A DNA stretch of 64,000 bases, taken from the NCBI GenBank assembly GCA_001599815.1, contig BCIA01000003.1, positions 1,550,001 through 1,614,000 on the forward strand. Direction: 5' to 3'. The position numbers and the translations under genes are program-made. The notes below the pieces were generated by a model that was not told the origin of the DNA, did no database searches, and saw nothing but the letters and a program-made list of their open reading frames with translations. This DNA is from Furcasterigmium furcatum. Its lineage: Eukaryota; Ascomycota; Sordariomycetes; Glomerellales; Plectosphaerellaceae. Every line of letters begins with the position of its first letter. Position 1 is the first letter of the stretch. Below are positions 1-11,303 of this stretch, in pieces.

Positions 1-157
1 TATTGCTGGTGGGTGTATGATACAGAGCCGTTTGACCAGCTCACCACAACCGTGGTTCCGTCTATGCCCGATCCGTGCAAATCCTCCATCCCAACGCTGC
101 CGTCTGCTTCGAATTCTTCCCCTTCCTCACATCCTGACAGATGACACGATCGAACAC

Positions 158-649
158 TTATTGCTGGCCACGCTTCTCGGCCTTCTCCTGCTCGAGCTTG
201 GCGTAGAAGGTGTCGCGGGCGTTGGTGCGAGGCACATGGAAGCCGTACCTGTATCGTTGGGTCAGTATCGGTGCTTTCGTACGAGCTGTGGCTTCGTCAA
301 GAGAAGACGTGGGTTTGTCGTCGGGACCGTGCCGTAAACAGATGGGTTATGGTGCCTTACCAGAAGGCGTTGGCCATGGCGAAGCCGAGACCTAGAGAAA
401 TGGAGGATCAGCTTGATGCCCAGCAGAGCGGTCAATCGGCCCGCTTCAGCCTTCCCAAGGACTGCATAGCGCGGTCTCGAGGCTTCCGGGGCCAATTGAG
501 GGAGACAGTCGGACGTACCCAGGCCAATGCCGAGGTCAAGGACGAGGTTGCGTCGCAGCATCTGACAAGTTAGCAGCCCGGTCGCAAGGGTGAGTCGAGG
601 GTCCAGGACGTACGCCCGTGATGGGCTTGATAGCAGTAGCTCCGGCCAT
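158..649 (-). CDS. COX9: Cytochrome c oxidase subunit 7a (Cox9 type)
   Basis: Small inner-membrane subunit of respiratory complex IV. Four exons on the minus strand (649-614, 561-519, 391-361, 248-158) give 66 residues. The start MAGATAIKPITG, the membrane stretch with LVLDLGIGLGLGFAMANAFW and the matrix-side tail YGFHVPRTNARDTFYAKLEQ match the fungal Cox7a/Cox9 family, which is about 60 residues long. All introns are GT-AG (donors GTACGT, GTACGT, GTAAGG) and phases agree. Exon 3 is only 31 nt. The gene is divergent to MRPL22, another nuclear gene for a mitochondrial protein, with 321 bp between the start codons. Too short and split to appear as one open frame. The call is firm; only minor shifts of splice sites are possible. 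Confidence 0.92.
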
Positions 650-970
650 TGTGATTCGGTTTGCGAGGTGCGGAGAGGCGAGGTCAATTGGGCGTTTCGA
701 GGTTGCGAGTGGTGATGCTTTTCCTTCCGGCAAGCTCCAGGAAATGGTCTGACGATATTCGCGCTGGGCCGGAACGCACGACCTCTGACGATCACGTGAT
801 AAAAAGCCGTACGTTTTGCAGGAGTCGGCAAAATATCGGCCGAGACTTGACCATGGAGCGCAGGGGCCACCTCCATGCATGGCTTCAAGCAATTTTCCTC
901 GCCATCGCCTGTGTTCCATCAACGCAGCGTGAACCGCTTGTTGTGTGATGCAGGGCAGCCAACACACATC
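650..970. promoter_or_regulatory. Divergent promoter COX9 / MRPL22
   Basis: This 321-bp gap separates two start codons facing away from each other, both for mitochondrial proteins. Near its middle, at 791-800, lies the perfect palindrome ATCACGTGAT containing an E-box CACGTG, the core bound by Cbf1-type bHLH factors. No open frame here looks coding. That the palindrome controls both genes is inferred from its position. Confidence 0.6.
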
Positions 971-2128
971 ATGAGCGTCCATTTGCCATCCCGGAGGGTG
1001 GTCTCATCCGGTATGTTTACTGTAGCGCGTCCACGTACCAAGACAATCTCAATTGGCCTCGTCACGCTCCCCGATCACGAGGCAACCTACTGACCTCCCT
1101 CTCTCCGCCCAGCATCAACGGTCCTTTCCGCAGTTTCCACGACGTGCAGCCGAAGCGCGCTTCTCCCCATCTCTCAGCGCCGATCAGCATGGTCCCTTCC
1201 CAGCTTCTTCAAAAAGGACCGCGGTGGCTCGATAGACGCCGCGGGTCAGAACCTCGATGACCCCGAGGTCCGTCGCCGTGTCATGGAACAGAAGCAAACC
1301 ACCGCTCCCACCCTACGAGACTCGATTTTCGACGAAGAAATGAAGGATGCCTCGAAGGAACAACAGGCAGCGGAATCGAAGCCCCGTGCACCGGTCGATG
1401 CTGCCAAATACGTCACCGACCCCGATCCCCGATCCCGAATCCGCTGGGAGCGCAAGAAGGTCATCCAGATGGTGCGCCAGCAGACGGCCGCCGAAGAAGT
1501 GTCAGACTACGCCAAGAGGGTTGAGCGCATCGCGCAGACGGAGCGACAGCTCAAGCACAAGAGTCCTCGTCTCAGCACGAGCGTCAAGAAGCTGATCTTC
1601 CTGGCAAGGCAGATCCAGGGCAAGACGCTCGAGGAGGCCCTCTTGCAGATGCAATACTCCAAGAAGAAGATGGCGACAGAGGTCAAGTTTCAGCTGGAGC
1701 TCGCTCGGGACAAGGCCATCGTGAGTCGCGGTATGGGGTTGGGGAAGGGCCCGGCGCCCGGCGAGAAGGCCACGCCGATCATCATCAAGACGAAGGACGG
1801 CGAAACTCACAAGGTCTACAACCCCACCACTATCTATGTGTCCGAGGCTTGGGTGAACAGGATGAAGCCTCGCATGCGGCGCCCAGAGTTCAAGGGAAGG
1901 GGCAGGACTGGCATCATCGAAAGCCCCTCTACCAGTATGTGTCTCCGCAAAATTTCGCTGCGACCCCTTGATTACTAACTCTCACCAGGCATCTCTGTCG
2001 TCTTGAAGGAAGAGAAGACACGGATACGAGAGCACAACGACAGAGAAGCTAAGGAGGCTAAGCGCAAGCCGTGGGTTCACCTTCCGAATCGGCCTGTGAC
2101 GGCACAGCGACCGTATTACTCCTGGTGA
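971..2128 (+). CDS. MRPL22: Mitochondrial large-subunit ribosomal protein uL22m
   Basis: Structural protein of the mitochondrial 54S ribosomal subunit. Exons 971-1010, 1113-1934 and 1989-2128 encode 333 residues. Exon 1 plus the start of exon 2 gives an arginine/serine-rich, acid-poor N terminus (MSVHLPSRRVVSS then STTCSRSALL), typical of a mitochondrial targeting peptide. The L22 fold follows, with the SVKKLIFLARQIQGKTLEEALLQM region and the basic hairpin with GRGRTGIIESPSTS, and a C-terminal helix ending RPVTAQRPYYSW. Both introns are GT-AG (donor GTATGT in each) and the frame holds across them. The ATG at 971 is chosen because it supplies the presequence; the next in-frame ATG, at 1283, would remove it. 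Confidence 0.92.
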
Positions 2129-2536
2129 GCGCATGCAGCCGCTTCACATGTAGCATAGGCGCGCTTGGGCGAACTTGTTGGACGGTATATGTACCACTTG
2201 GGACTTGTAAAATAGTGTACGGAGAAGACTAAACCTATGAAGGCCAGCATTCCATTCCTGCGCTTGTGGACGTCGCACACACGGCAAGCCTTCGCTGGCA
2301 ATGCATCGCCGTGCGCATCACCTGCCAACCGAGTGTCGTGGCTCGTAGTCTCGTGATATCATGCCCAGAGTTTTGTTCGCATCTCACATTCCTCCTCTCT
2401 CCTCCACGTCACCAAAAAAGCCAGAAATACAGATGACCAGAGAAACCAGAGAAACCAGTCAAGCATGACTTGACTCATCTCACAAGGAACAATAGTTTTG
2501 CTCGTCTAGTTCGACCTCGTGCGCTCGACAGAATCC
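2129..2536. other. Convergent 3' flanks of MRPL22 and the CFEM gene
   Basis: 408 bp between two stop codons that face each other, expected to hold both 3' UTRs and polyadenylation sites. It is relatively AT-rich around 2390-2500 and I see no coding signal. Confidence 0.6.
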
Positions 2537-3680
2537 TCAAATCATGCTCCGGGGGGACTGACGAGGGATCATGTCTTCATAGCGCTTAGACTTGGTCTCT
2601 AGTTCGGTGAGATTCTTGTCGGAAACGCTCCCCAGACCCCCAGAATAGTCTCGTCCAGATCCGGGCATGGGCTCAGAGATTTGGAGAGATCTTGCCTGGG
2701 TGTCCCTGCGTCGGCGGCGGCACAACATGAACAGGGCCACGCCAGACCCAATGGCAGCGACACCGGCACCTACGCCGATACCAATGATGGCCGGGGTGGT
2801 CAGAGCGACAGCCGGTGAGTCGCTTTCCTCGCTGTCGTCACGATCTGTGGAAGGCTCGGAAGATGCGGTCTCGTCAGCCGATGATTCCTGCGCTGACGAT
2901 GCCTGAGGGCTCGTCATCGTGCTCTTCGGATAGTTTACCAGTCAGCGAGTTTCCGCGTCATGTTTGGGGTTGAGATGCCTCACCAAAGTGGTCGCCGTGC
3001 CACTTTCGAGGGGCACCACATCCGAGGAAGCGACAGATGTCGTATCAGGGGAAGGGCTCTCAAGAGAGCTCGTTGAGGGCAGGGACTCTTCTTCTTCCTC
3101 TGCCGGAGGCGGCTGGGTGCTGCTTGGGGACGGGGTTGGTGATGGAGCAGCAGCCGATTCCACGGGTGGAGAAGTTGCGATGACCGGAGAAGGGTCCGAC
3201 GGAGCTGGCTCTGCAGTAGCTTGAGAAAGGCGCCTAGTTAGAAGAAGCACAAACTGGATAACCCGAAGATGCTGGGGAGATCGAGCTCGGAGAACAACGG
3301 CTACAAGCGCTTAACGAGGCAGGTTGATCGAGCAGACTTACCGGCGCAGATGGAGGTTGAAAATGATGCTACTTGAGCAACATCATCAGGTCCACAGGCC
3401 TGTTCAGCACAGTCGCGAAGACCGAACCCAAAATCAGGCTTTGCGCAGAGACAAGCTACGTCTCCAGAATCGCACCCGAGGCCGCTGGAGATAACCCTGT
3501 TGTAACAGTCGACCTGGCAGAGGGTGCAGGTCAGCCCGAGCCTACCACGAAACATAGGGGGCAGAGACTATGATGAAAATGACTTACACCACAGGGCGAG
3601 AGAGAAGAGAGGTCTTGAGCAGACACGAGCACAAGAGGCGCAACCGAAGCTGCAACCATCAACAGGAGTTTGAGCTGCAT
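2537..3680 (-). CDS. CFEM-domain membrane protein
   Basis: Fungal-specific surface protein. Exons 3680-3588, 3513-3342, 3210-2984 and 2923-2537 give 292 residues. Residues 1-21 form a signal peptide (MQLKLLLMVAASVAPLVLVSA). The CFEM domain follows at about 22-88 with all eight cysteines in the family spacing (PCGVDC ... CLC ... DC ... AC ... IC); this spacing selects the acceptor at 3514 over an upstream alternative. Next comes a low-complexity Ser/Pro/Glu linker, then a transmembrane helix at about 207-232 followed at once by CRRRRR, and a cytoplasmic tail of about 60 residues. The anchor is therefore a membrane helix, not GPI. CFEM proteins act in haem/iron uptake, cell-wall structure or host interaction; which applies here cannot be told. 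Intron 3 uses an AAG acceptor. Confidence 0.88.
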
Positions 3681-6600
3681 GATGGGAGAAGCTTGAAGCT
3701 GATGCGATTCGAGTGTTTGTTGGAGGAGAAAACGGCAGCTCGCGTCGATTCCTTCGAAGTTGACGTAGGACCGGTTCCTTCAGAGAGTCGCACGACGGCT
3801 CATTGTTTGCCGGTAATAGATGAAAGGTGATCCCAAGGGTATGGGTCTCTCGATGCGACGGGAGTCCTCCTCGACACCTCACAAACCTTGGTTCGTGGTG
3901 GTCGATACGGTCGTGTATCAACAAAGTGAGGAGTCTCGGAATAGGGGCAACTGTCGCTCAAAGAAACCCCGATGCCATGGATTTCCGGACAATGGGTGAG
4001 GCGGAAGAGGGTGGCACTGAAAGAAACCTAGCCGTTTCACCAAGGACTGGAGGCAGCTTCCTTCCCTCTGCACCTTCCTCAGTACGGTGGCTTGTCGTGT
4101 AAGTCTGTCAGGCAGGCCCTGGCTTAACTAGTAGTCAAGACCTGGCGGGGTAGAAACGGGCAATTGTAGAAACGAAAGTAAGGAACCCGCCAAGAAGAGA
4201 ACGTGAGGTGAAGGCAAGAGGTGAGAAGTGGCGAGAACCTCAAGCTCGAGAAGAGAAGAACGGGAGGAAGCTGGGGGACGGAAGGCACGACTGAGGTTGG
4301 GAAGGGGCGGGCCCCATTAAGAGGCGCGGGTGTGGCAGGCACGAAGACACTGGAATGGGGGGAAACTTGGGATGGGCAGCAGGGACATGGACTGGATCCT
4401 GGGCATGCCCTCCACTGTCGAGGTGCTTCTTGCACGGGTAAGTAAAGGGGTCCGCTGGCCGGATGATGCTTGTGCTTTCCATGACCATGACATGGAAGAC
4501 AGGACCATCCTGGCAATTGAGATGTCATGCGAGCGGGCGGGAGCCACGCGACAACGGCTCCTACCCTCCCTGCCGAAGGAGGGATTGCTTCTGCCACCTG
4601 TATACCTACCTAGGCAAGTACAAACTCCTCCCCCTTCGCCGCCTGACCAGGCATCTATCTATCTCATTGCTTCTACTGGGTGCTTGCTGGTCAACTGGTG
4701 TGACCGCCATGCTGCTGGTCTCGTACATATGTCGACCTCATTCAGTTGTCAGACTTCGGATGAGCGAGCCACCGAGGTCGACCTGGAGGGAAAGGCGGAA
4801 CGAACTCTGCGAGCAACTACATACATACATACCTCCGTGCCCCTCATCTGAAAGCCCTTCCATTGTCGATCATCGCTGGCTTCAGGGCATTCCCAATGGA
4901 CGCTTCTGTCACCTAATGCGGCACTCAATTCATGCAAGCTGTGCCGCCTGCGGAAGATCAAGGGCCGGGGTACTTGTACACTGGTGGTCTGGCACCCACC
5001 CATGGGCCGATCCGACGACACTTTGTCGGAATGCTTGATGCTAGGCAGGGGGTAGAGACGGCCTGCCGACCCATGATACGAAGACAAGAGCACCATTTGG
5101 CGCTCCTCCAAACCCACGGGTCCATCTGAAGGTCGGCGGGGACTGCACGATATGCGCCATCTCCGGGGGCTGATTTGCAGCCTGAGGAGGCCACTGCTCA
5201 GTGGCCAGTAGTCCGAATTGCTGCTCTCGCGCTGGAAGGCTGTGTTGCACCCCTGATGGACCATTACTGGCGCAAGAGGAATGGCAGCGCGTAACTCCCT
5301 GGCCCCGACGAACGCGAACCAGATTCTCGAGAGTCCATGCTCCCGAAACGGTATTGGCAAGCCACTTGGCCACAGACCTTGAGGATCTGCGCAGGGATGC
5401 CTCCCTTTCAACGTTCCAGACAGCCAGCTTTTCCCATCCAGGTCCAGGACAACTCACCGCCCCGAGAGTCTCAATGGGGACCGCCTTGTGACTGAGCAAG
5501 GGGAATAATCCTCCATTATAATGCTCGCCAAAGTAAGTGGTATGACACGACGAGATATTAGGTGTGGGTGTCTGCCATTCAAGTTCAAACACGCTCGGTG
5601 AGCCGTGAGCAGTTGTACTAACGTTCGACGGCATTGACGATCACCACACACGACGCTGGTTCTCCTCAAACTACCAAGGCTATCCTGGCAGCGTGCTGTC
5701 AATCCGATGCGCAATGCGGTCTTCAGATCCGACAAGGGCACAGGGTGGCTAAGCGGATGAGCTGAGATCCTGTGACACGCCAGAAGAAAGGTGACAGATC
5801 AAGTCATCCCTGCCCAGTTGCTCTTGGTTTCAGGGCACTCGACAGGTGAGGGCATGGCCAGGAGGAAGAACTCGATCGAGAGAGCCTGCCCGGCTATGTT
5901 GCGAGCTCACGACAAGTTAGTGTTCACAGAGCAGTCCTAGCTCTGAGGTGTGGGTTGACATCCAAAGCATACGGCGGCGAATGATGAGACCTGTCTTGCG
6001 AATTGACGCTCTCTCTTGAAATCATTGATGTTGCGAGACGTGCCTTTGACGGGACTTTGGCCGAGGCCTATGACTGGGAAAAATGGCTGGGGGGGAGACG
6101 GACATGCTTCCGACATCGAGCGGCCCCATCGGGCGTGACAGTTGAACACCGACTGGAGTGCTCTCGCATGCCAGACAGAAGAGGGCAAAGCAAGACGTTC
6201 ACTCGTCTGACTCCAGGGTCCAGGTGAGAAACCGAACCGAACAATCGCACTGTGGCACAGGACCGGAATGCAGCAATTGCTCGTCCTTTGAAGATGGCAA
6301 TCTTTTGGAATGGGAGGCGGACCTAAGTCCGCTCCTGATTGACAGGACAGACGAACGCGATCTCGCACTGTATTCCAGGGCACCTACCTCAGGTGGCAGG
6401 CAGAGTGAAACACGGATGACCTCATAATGCATATTACGGCAGCGAAACGGCAGACTATGGCGCTAGCGCCCCTCCACGCAGGGCGACTTAGGTGAGCAGA
6501 CACATCGCATTTCCATATTTAGTTCCACTTGCAGCCACATCAACGGGAGCACCTCAGACCACCACACTAAGTGTGCTGTCCTGATGGGACTCATACGAGA

Positions 6601-6884
6601 GGAAGAAGCAGAAATTTGAACGGCCTCATACTGCTAGAAGTGACAAGCACTGCGTTACCTAATAGCCAGTGCTATTTGTAGGTGTGGGTACGGAGTTACT
6701 TAGGTACCAGTCGGCAATTCTCCTCGTCGGGTCTTGAAGCATTTGCTTGAGGTACCTCTACCAAGGCACGGTGCCATAGTACGCGGGATTACAACCACTT
6801 CACTGGCCAAGATGGCAACCCCCCATATGGGTAATGCCGACAGAAGCGTTGGGCGAACTTTTAGGAGGTAAAGGTAGGCACCCT

Positions 6885-6910
6885 GGGTAGGTAGGTAGGT
6901 AGGTAGGTAA
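6885..6910. repeat. (TAGG)n microsatellite
   Basis: About six direct copies of TAGG/GTAG within intergenic DNA upstream of PRP24. The flanking bases 6660-6900 carry scattered single copies (AGGTACC, TTAGGAGGTA, AGGTAGGC), so the array looks like local expansion of a word that is already common here. Confidence 0.85.
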
Positions 6911-7308
6911 GGGAAGGAGCAAGGTTGCGGCGCTCTTCACCTCAGGTCCTCAGAATTTCTATAGGGCCGGGTGCTACCACCTCCCGTCATTACCTGAACG
7001 GCAGCACCGTGCGGGAAAGACACGTCCCGTACCTACCTTCCTCGGTGGTGCGCTGAGGTCGTCCTCTCGGCAGGCACAGGGCATTGTCCACCGCCCTGCG
7101 AGGCTGGTGCCTGCCAAACATAGCCGGCCCAGCTACGATGCCGCCCGGATATGTTGCCCTTGAATTATCTCAAATTGAGAAAGACGCTATCTCGATTTTA
7201 TGAAGTCAAGAGAGAGGCAATCTCGATTTTCTCAGGCTCGATTTGATGCCTGTTGGTCGACGTGGCGTCCCGAGGGCGGCCATCTTTCCTGCGACGCTCT
7301 TGCCTGCC

Positions 7309-7326
7309 TACCTAGGTACCTAGGTA
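7309..7326. repeat. 18-bp palindrome TACCTAGGTACCTAGGTA
   Basis: Perfect inverted repeat made of two ACCTAGGT units, flanked by further CCTACC copies (7303-7334). It lies about 390 bp upstream of the PRP24 start codon. A related perfect 18-bp palindrome lies upstream of RPC1 at 60555-60572. Confidence 0.85.
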
Positions 7327-7712
7327 CCTACCTGGGCTCTGCCCGCCCCAGTTGTCGCGACTCCCGTCGGTCTTTGCTCCCCCGTGCGAGGTGCCTGCCC
7401 CCCATTCCACCTCCAGTCTCCCATCCGCTATTCGTCCACCCTGTCCCATCCCAAATTTTCCCTTTCCGCAGAACCCCCGTCTGACATTCTCCGACTCGCC
7501 CAACCTCGCATCGGCGAATCCTCAATCCTCCTCCAGCAAGCCCTCTCCCGCCGCGCTTCGACAGAGGGCAAGGAAAACCCCGTGCGACACAGCTGCCATC
7601 CGTGTCACGGGCGACCGATCGACCCCCTTTGACGCCCCCGACCGACTCTCGACGCACTGCTTCTTCCAACGGGCCTCACCCATGCTCCGCGTCCCGGCGC
7701 GACAGATCCGTC

Positions 7713-10700
7713 ATGGCGCCGCCCCTTCCTGTCGGCGAAGACAGGTGGCTAGACTACATCGCCGAACATAAACGTCAAGCCTCCGACCTGGACAAGCGCG
7801 TCAACGTCATCGAGCTGTACAAGCTCGCCGTCAATGCCGAACCCAACAGTCTCAAGGTCTGGGCTGCCTACTGCGAATACTTCTGGTCCCTGCATGTCGA
7901 ATGCCAGTCTGGCGATGCTGGCTGGTCAGAGGAGGAGCAACACATGGGCCGTGAGCTCTTCTCTCTCAACGAGGCGTTGTCTCTGTGGCAGCAGGGCTAC
8001 GAAGCCATCCAATACCGCATCAATGACAGTCACGAACTATGGGACCGCTGGATCTCTCTTGAGCGCGGGCTTCTCGATAGGACTAGGACCCCCGAGGGAG
8101 TACGGCGCATCACTCATCTCTATTCCGACCGCCTCCAAGTCCCACATGTCACGCGCGACGATACCTCCCAGGCTTTTTCCAGCTTCCTGTCGACGTACAA
8201 CCAGTCTGCCTGGGAAGAGACGATGCAGTCTGTCACCGCCAAGTCTCAGGACGCCAAGAAGTTGACGGAGGATCGCGATTTCTACGAGCTCAAGCTCAAG
8301 GAAGCCCGCCGCCAGGAGAAAGAAGATGACTTCCTCGCCCTGTTCCGGGAGTACGTTGAGTGGGAGGTCACCCAGAGCAAGAGGAGTAACAGACCCATGG
8401 AATCTACGGGTGACTTGTGTCGTGGGCTCTTTTCGAGAGCCCTCACCGGCCCCTTCGCCTTTGACGAGACCATGTGGATGGAGTGCATCCGCTTCCTCTC
8501 GGTATCGGGAACATTTGCTCAGTCGCCCCATGCCATGCTGGACATCATCAGCAGAGCTGTCGATCACTGTCCCTGGGCTGGCGCTCTGTGGTCCCGCTAC
8601 ATACTAAGCGCAGAGGAAGCCAGGCTTCCCTTTCACGACATTGAGCAGATCAAGCACAAGGCCACCAGTCATCCAGACCTGTACAAGAATGGTCTAACTG
8701 CCCTGCTCGACATGTATGCCGGCTGGTGCGGGTTTCTCAAGCGAACCGCAATGGATCTCAATGCCTCTGATGAGGCAGTCGACATCGCGGACATGGGCCT
8801 TCGAGCGGCGCTTGAGTTTGTCGACCAGGCCAGGCATCGATACGCCAACGAGTACCGCGGTGACCCTGCGTTCCGCCTGGAACGGATCTTCATCCAGTAC
8901 CTGACCGAGAAGAAGCGTTGCGTCGACGAGGCTAGGCAGCAATGGCACAAGCTCGCGGAAAATCAACTCTACGCAGATAGCTACGACTTCTGGCTCCACT
9001 ACTACCTTTGGGAGATGATGGTCTTCGCGTCCAACGGCAAGGATCGCAGCCCCACGCCATCCACCGCATCTGTGGGGTTGAGGGTTCCTTCTGTTGCCAC
9101 GGCCGTCTTGGGTCGCGCTGTGAAGAGGAGGACGCTAGACTGGCCGGAGCGTGTAATGGAGGTCTACCTGCAGCACTGCAACGATTACGAACTTCCCAGC
9201 ACGGTTCGGAACGCCATGGACACGGTTGCCGAACTCCGTAAAGAGGTTAGAAAGCGCCGCGAACTGGAGCAAGCCCAGGCTGCGGAACTCTACGCGGCTC
9301 AGGTGCAGCATGCACAGGCTACAGCTCCCGAGGCTGCCGATTCTCCTTCGGGCTCTAAGAGGAAATGGGGTGAGGGTGACGAGGTTGAAGGTGGGCCCGA
9401 AACCTCGAACAAGCGCCAGAAGAATCACGCCGTGGACGAGAAGCCGGCGGCAGGGGCCGGCCAGAACGGCCAAAATCTCAAGAGAGACCGCGAGAACACA
9501 TCGGTGCTTGTCAGCAATATCCCCGCAGCCGTGACGCAAACCAAGATTCGCCAGTACTTCAAGGATTACGGGCACATCAACAGCATATCAACTGTCCAAG
9601 ACGCCAACGAAGATACGCAGACGGTCTTCATCGAGTTCAGAACACCCGAGGAGGCACAATCGGCCCTGCTGCGAGATGGAAAGTATCTCGGGGAGGCTCA
9701 GATTGGCGTTGAGCCTGGAACGGATCTGACTGTGTTCGTCACCAACTACCCGCCAACCATCGGCCCAGATGACATACGGGAGCTCTTCAAGGACTGCGGC
9801 GACATTGTGAGCATTCGAATGCCGAGCCTGAAAGCCAATGTCCGTCGACGATTTTGCTACGTCACGTTCCGAGACCGCACGGCCTCCACCAAAGCTACCC
9901 AGAAACACGGCACGAATCTTGGCGGCAAGTACACACTGTCAGCCATGTTTTCTGACCCGTCCAGGGCCAAGAAGAGAGAGGGAGCCGTCGAGGAGGGCCG
10001 CGAGCTCCACATCACGAATCTCGACACCATGGCCTCGGACGACGAAGTTAAAGCTGTTTTCGCCAAGTACGGTAATGTACGCCGCGTCAACGTTCCTCGG
10101 AACAAAGCAGGCAAGGGTCACGGAACGGCTTATGTGGAATTCGAGTCAAAGGAGCAGGCTGAATCGGCCGCTTCGGACCTGAACAAAACCAAGTTTCGGA
10201 ATTCGATCATGACGGTTCAGATCTCTACGCCCACCACAGCAAAGCGAGCCGCTGCCGCTTCGAATGACCGCATCTCGGCATCCCCTGCTCCTCGTCACGA
10301 CGAGGAGGGTGATCAGGCCATGTCGGACGTCAATGGAAACACTGACGCCGCTACGCCCAAGGGCCCTTCTCACGAGGAAATTATTGCCAGAAGTATTGGG
10401 CTCTTGGATATTCCCGACACTGTCAACGACGCTCGTATCAAGTCGATCGTGGAAGAAATGGACGGTTTCAAGAGCCTGGTTCTGCAACCGAGCCATGGCG
10501 GCGCGAAGATCGAATTTGAGGATGCTGCCAGTGCCGGTCGCGCCGCTCTGAAACTGGACGGCTACGTCCTAGATGGCCGAAAGCTACGGACTGGCAGCCT
10601 TGACGAGCTCAAGCACGGCAAGGGTGAGATCAAGACCGACAAGATCCAGTATGGCGTCGGACGGAAGGACAGCGCGAAGCCAGCGGCGAAGGGGTCCGCA

Positions 10701-10934
10701 CCGGCTTTTGCGCCCAGCACGGTTCGGAGACCGGTTCTGGGCAAGGGGGGTGCAAGGCGAGGCCTGGGTTTTGTGGCAAAGAAGGGGTCCTCGGCGCCGA
10801 AAGCAAATGGCGTCACGGACGACCATGGCGACGATGAACAGGCAAAGCCAATGAAGAGCAATGCCGATTTCAAGGCCATGTTCTTGAAGGGCGAATCGGC
10901 TTCCAAGTCCGAGGAAACGACCAAAGAGTCATGA
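7713..10934 (+). CDS. PRP24: U4/U6 snRNP assembly factor Prp24/SART3
   Basis: Nuclear splicing factor that anneals U4 and U6 snRNAs during snRNP recycling. A single uninterrupted exon encodes 1073 residues; 7713 is the first in-frame ATG. The N-terminal half (about 20-520) is a series of HAT half-TPR helices (for example VWAAYCEYFW, LWDRWISLE, LWSRYILSAEE), as in SART3 and fungal Prp24. A basic linker (about 540-595) precedes four RRMs at about 597-668, 670-750, 762-838 and 892-967; the third has the clearest RNP1 (GHGTAYVEF). The C-terminal FKAMFLKGES is the LSm-interaction motif that contacts the U6-bound Lsm2-8 ring. Being intronless is unusual among its neighbours. Convergent with the DExH helicase downstream. 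Confidence 0.95.
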   Translation: MAPPLPVGEDRWLDYIAEHKRQASDLDKRVNVIELYKLAVNAEPNSLKVWAAYCEYFWSLHVECQSGDAGWSEEEQHMGRELFSLNEALSLWQQGYEAIQYRINDSHELWDRWISLERGLLDRTRTPEGVRRITHLYSDRLQVPHVTRDDTSQAFSSFLSTYNQSAWEETMQSVTAKSQDAKKLTEDRDFYELKLKEARRQEKEDDFLALFREYVEWEVTQSKRSNRPMESTGDLCRGLFSRALTGPFAFDETMWMECIRFLSVSGTFAQSPHAMLDIISRAVDHCPWAGALWSRYILSAEEARLPFHDIEQIKHKATSHPDLYKNGLTALLDMYAGWCGFLKRTAMDLNASDEAVDIADMGLRAALEFVDQARHRYANEYRGDPAFRLERIFIQYLTEKKRCVDEARQQWHKLAENQLYADSYDFWLHYYLWEMMVFASNGKDRSPTPSTASVGLRVPSVATAVLGRAVKRRTLDWPERVMEVYLQHCNDYELPSTVRNAMDTVAELRKEVRKRRELEQAQAAELYAAQVQHAQATAPEAADSPSGSKRKWGEGDEVEGGPETSNKRQKNHAVDEKPAAGAGQNGQNLKRDRENTSVLVSNIPAAVTQTKIRQYFKDYGHINSISTVQDANEDTQTVFIEFRTPEEAQSALLRDGKYLGEAQIGVEPGTDLTVFVTNYPPTIGPDDIRELFKDCGDIVSIRMPSLKANVRRRFCYVTFRDRTASTKATQKHGTNLGGKYTLSAMFSDPSRAKKREGAVEEGRELHITNLDTMASDDEVKAVFAKYGNVRRVNVPRNKAGKGHGTAYVEFESKEQAESAASDLNKTKFRNSIMTVQISTPTTAKRAAAASNDRISASPAPRHDEEGDQAMSDVNGNTDAATPKGPSHEEIIARSIGLLDIPDTVNDARIKSIVEEMDGFKSLVLQPSHGGAKIEFEDAASAGRAALKLDGYVLDGRKLRTGSLDELKHGKGEIKTDKIQYGVGRKDSAKPAAKGSAPAFAPSTVRRPVLGKGGARRGLGFVAKKGSSAPKANGVTDDHGDDEQAKPMKSNADFKAMFLKGESASKSEETTKES

Positions 10935-11303
10935 GATCGGTCGCAGCATTTTGACGATGTTGTTTGGCGTCGGTGGTTATCCATTGGGGGCAGAGATGCC
11001 TACTTATTTGTACTTTTAGCTCTGGGCTCGTTCAAGTCGACCCCTACATTTTTTAATGGCTGGCTCGGGAGTGTTGGCGAGCTCGTAATGCGATTGAGTG
11101 TCGCCGGTTCCTTCTACATGCATTTACTACCCGCAAACCGGACTCCGGATGCGCTCGAGGAGAGCATGGCGGCGGTTGTGAGGTGAGAGCAGCCACGGGC
11201 ACCGTCTTTTCATCGGCATTTGGGCAAGCTGCCGACTATGCCTGTCTGTATGCTCTCTCCGTATCTAATCATTTCTCGCAGCCCAGCTGGTGTAAGAACA
11301 CCC
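10935..11303. other. Convergent 3' flanks of PRP24 and the DExH helicase
   Basis: 369 bp between facing stop codons. T-rich stretches (tttttaatg near 11050) could take part in 3'-end formation. No coding signal seen. Confidence 0.55.

Larger units (their letters stand above)
3681..7712. other. 4-kb gene-poor intergenic region
   Basis: Lies between the divergent CFEM gene and PRP24. Several open frames of 100-220 codons exist on both strands (for example 4749-5411 and 5041-5634, minus), but none shows a recognisable domain, regular composition or consistent intron context. The part from about 6640 to 6930 is full of GGTA/TACC words and includes a (TAGG)n array; an ACCTAGGT palindrome lies at 7309-7326, and about 7400-7700 is pyrimidine-rich, like a PRP24 leader. 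It may hold long promoters, a non-coding RNA or a lineage-specific gene I cannot recognise. Confidence 0.5.

Noticed and set aside
3514..3555. Upstream acceptor for CFEM intron 1 that would add LGLTCTLCQ
   Set aside because: It breaks phase with exon 1 and adds two cysteines that spoil the eight-Cys CFEM spacing.
4749..5634. Overlapping open frames of 220 and 197 codons (minus) in the 4-kb gap
   Set aside because: Irregular composition, high Trp/Arg/Ser, no motif, and overlapping frames of similar quality on both strands.
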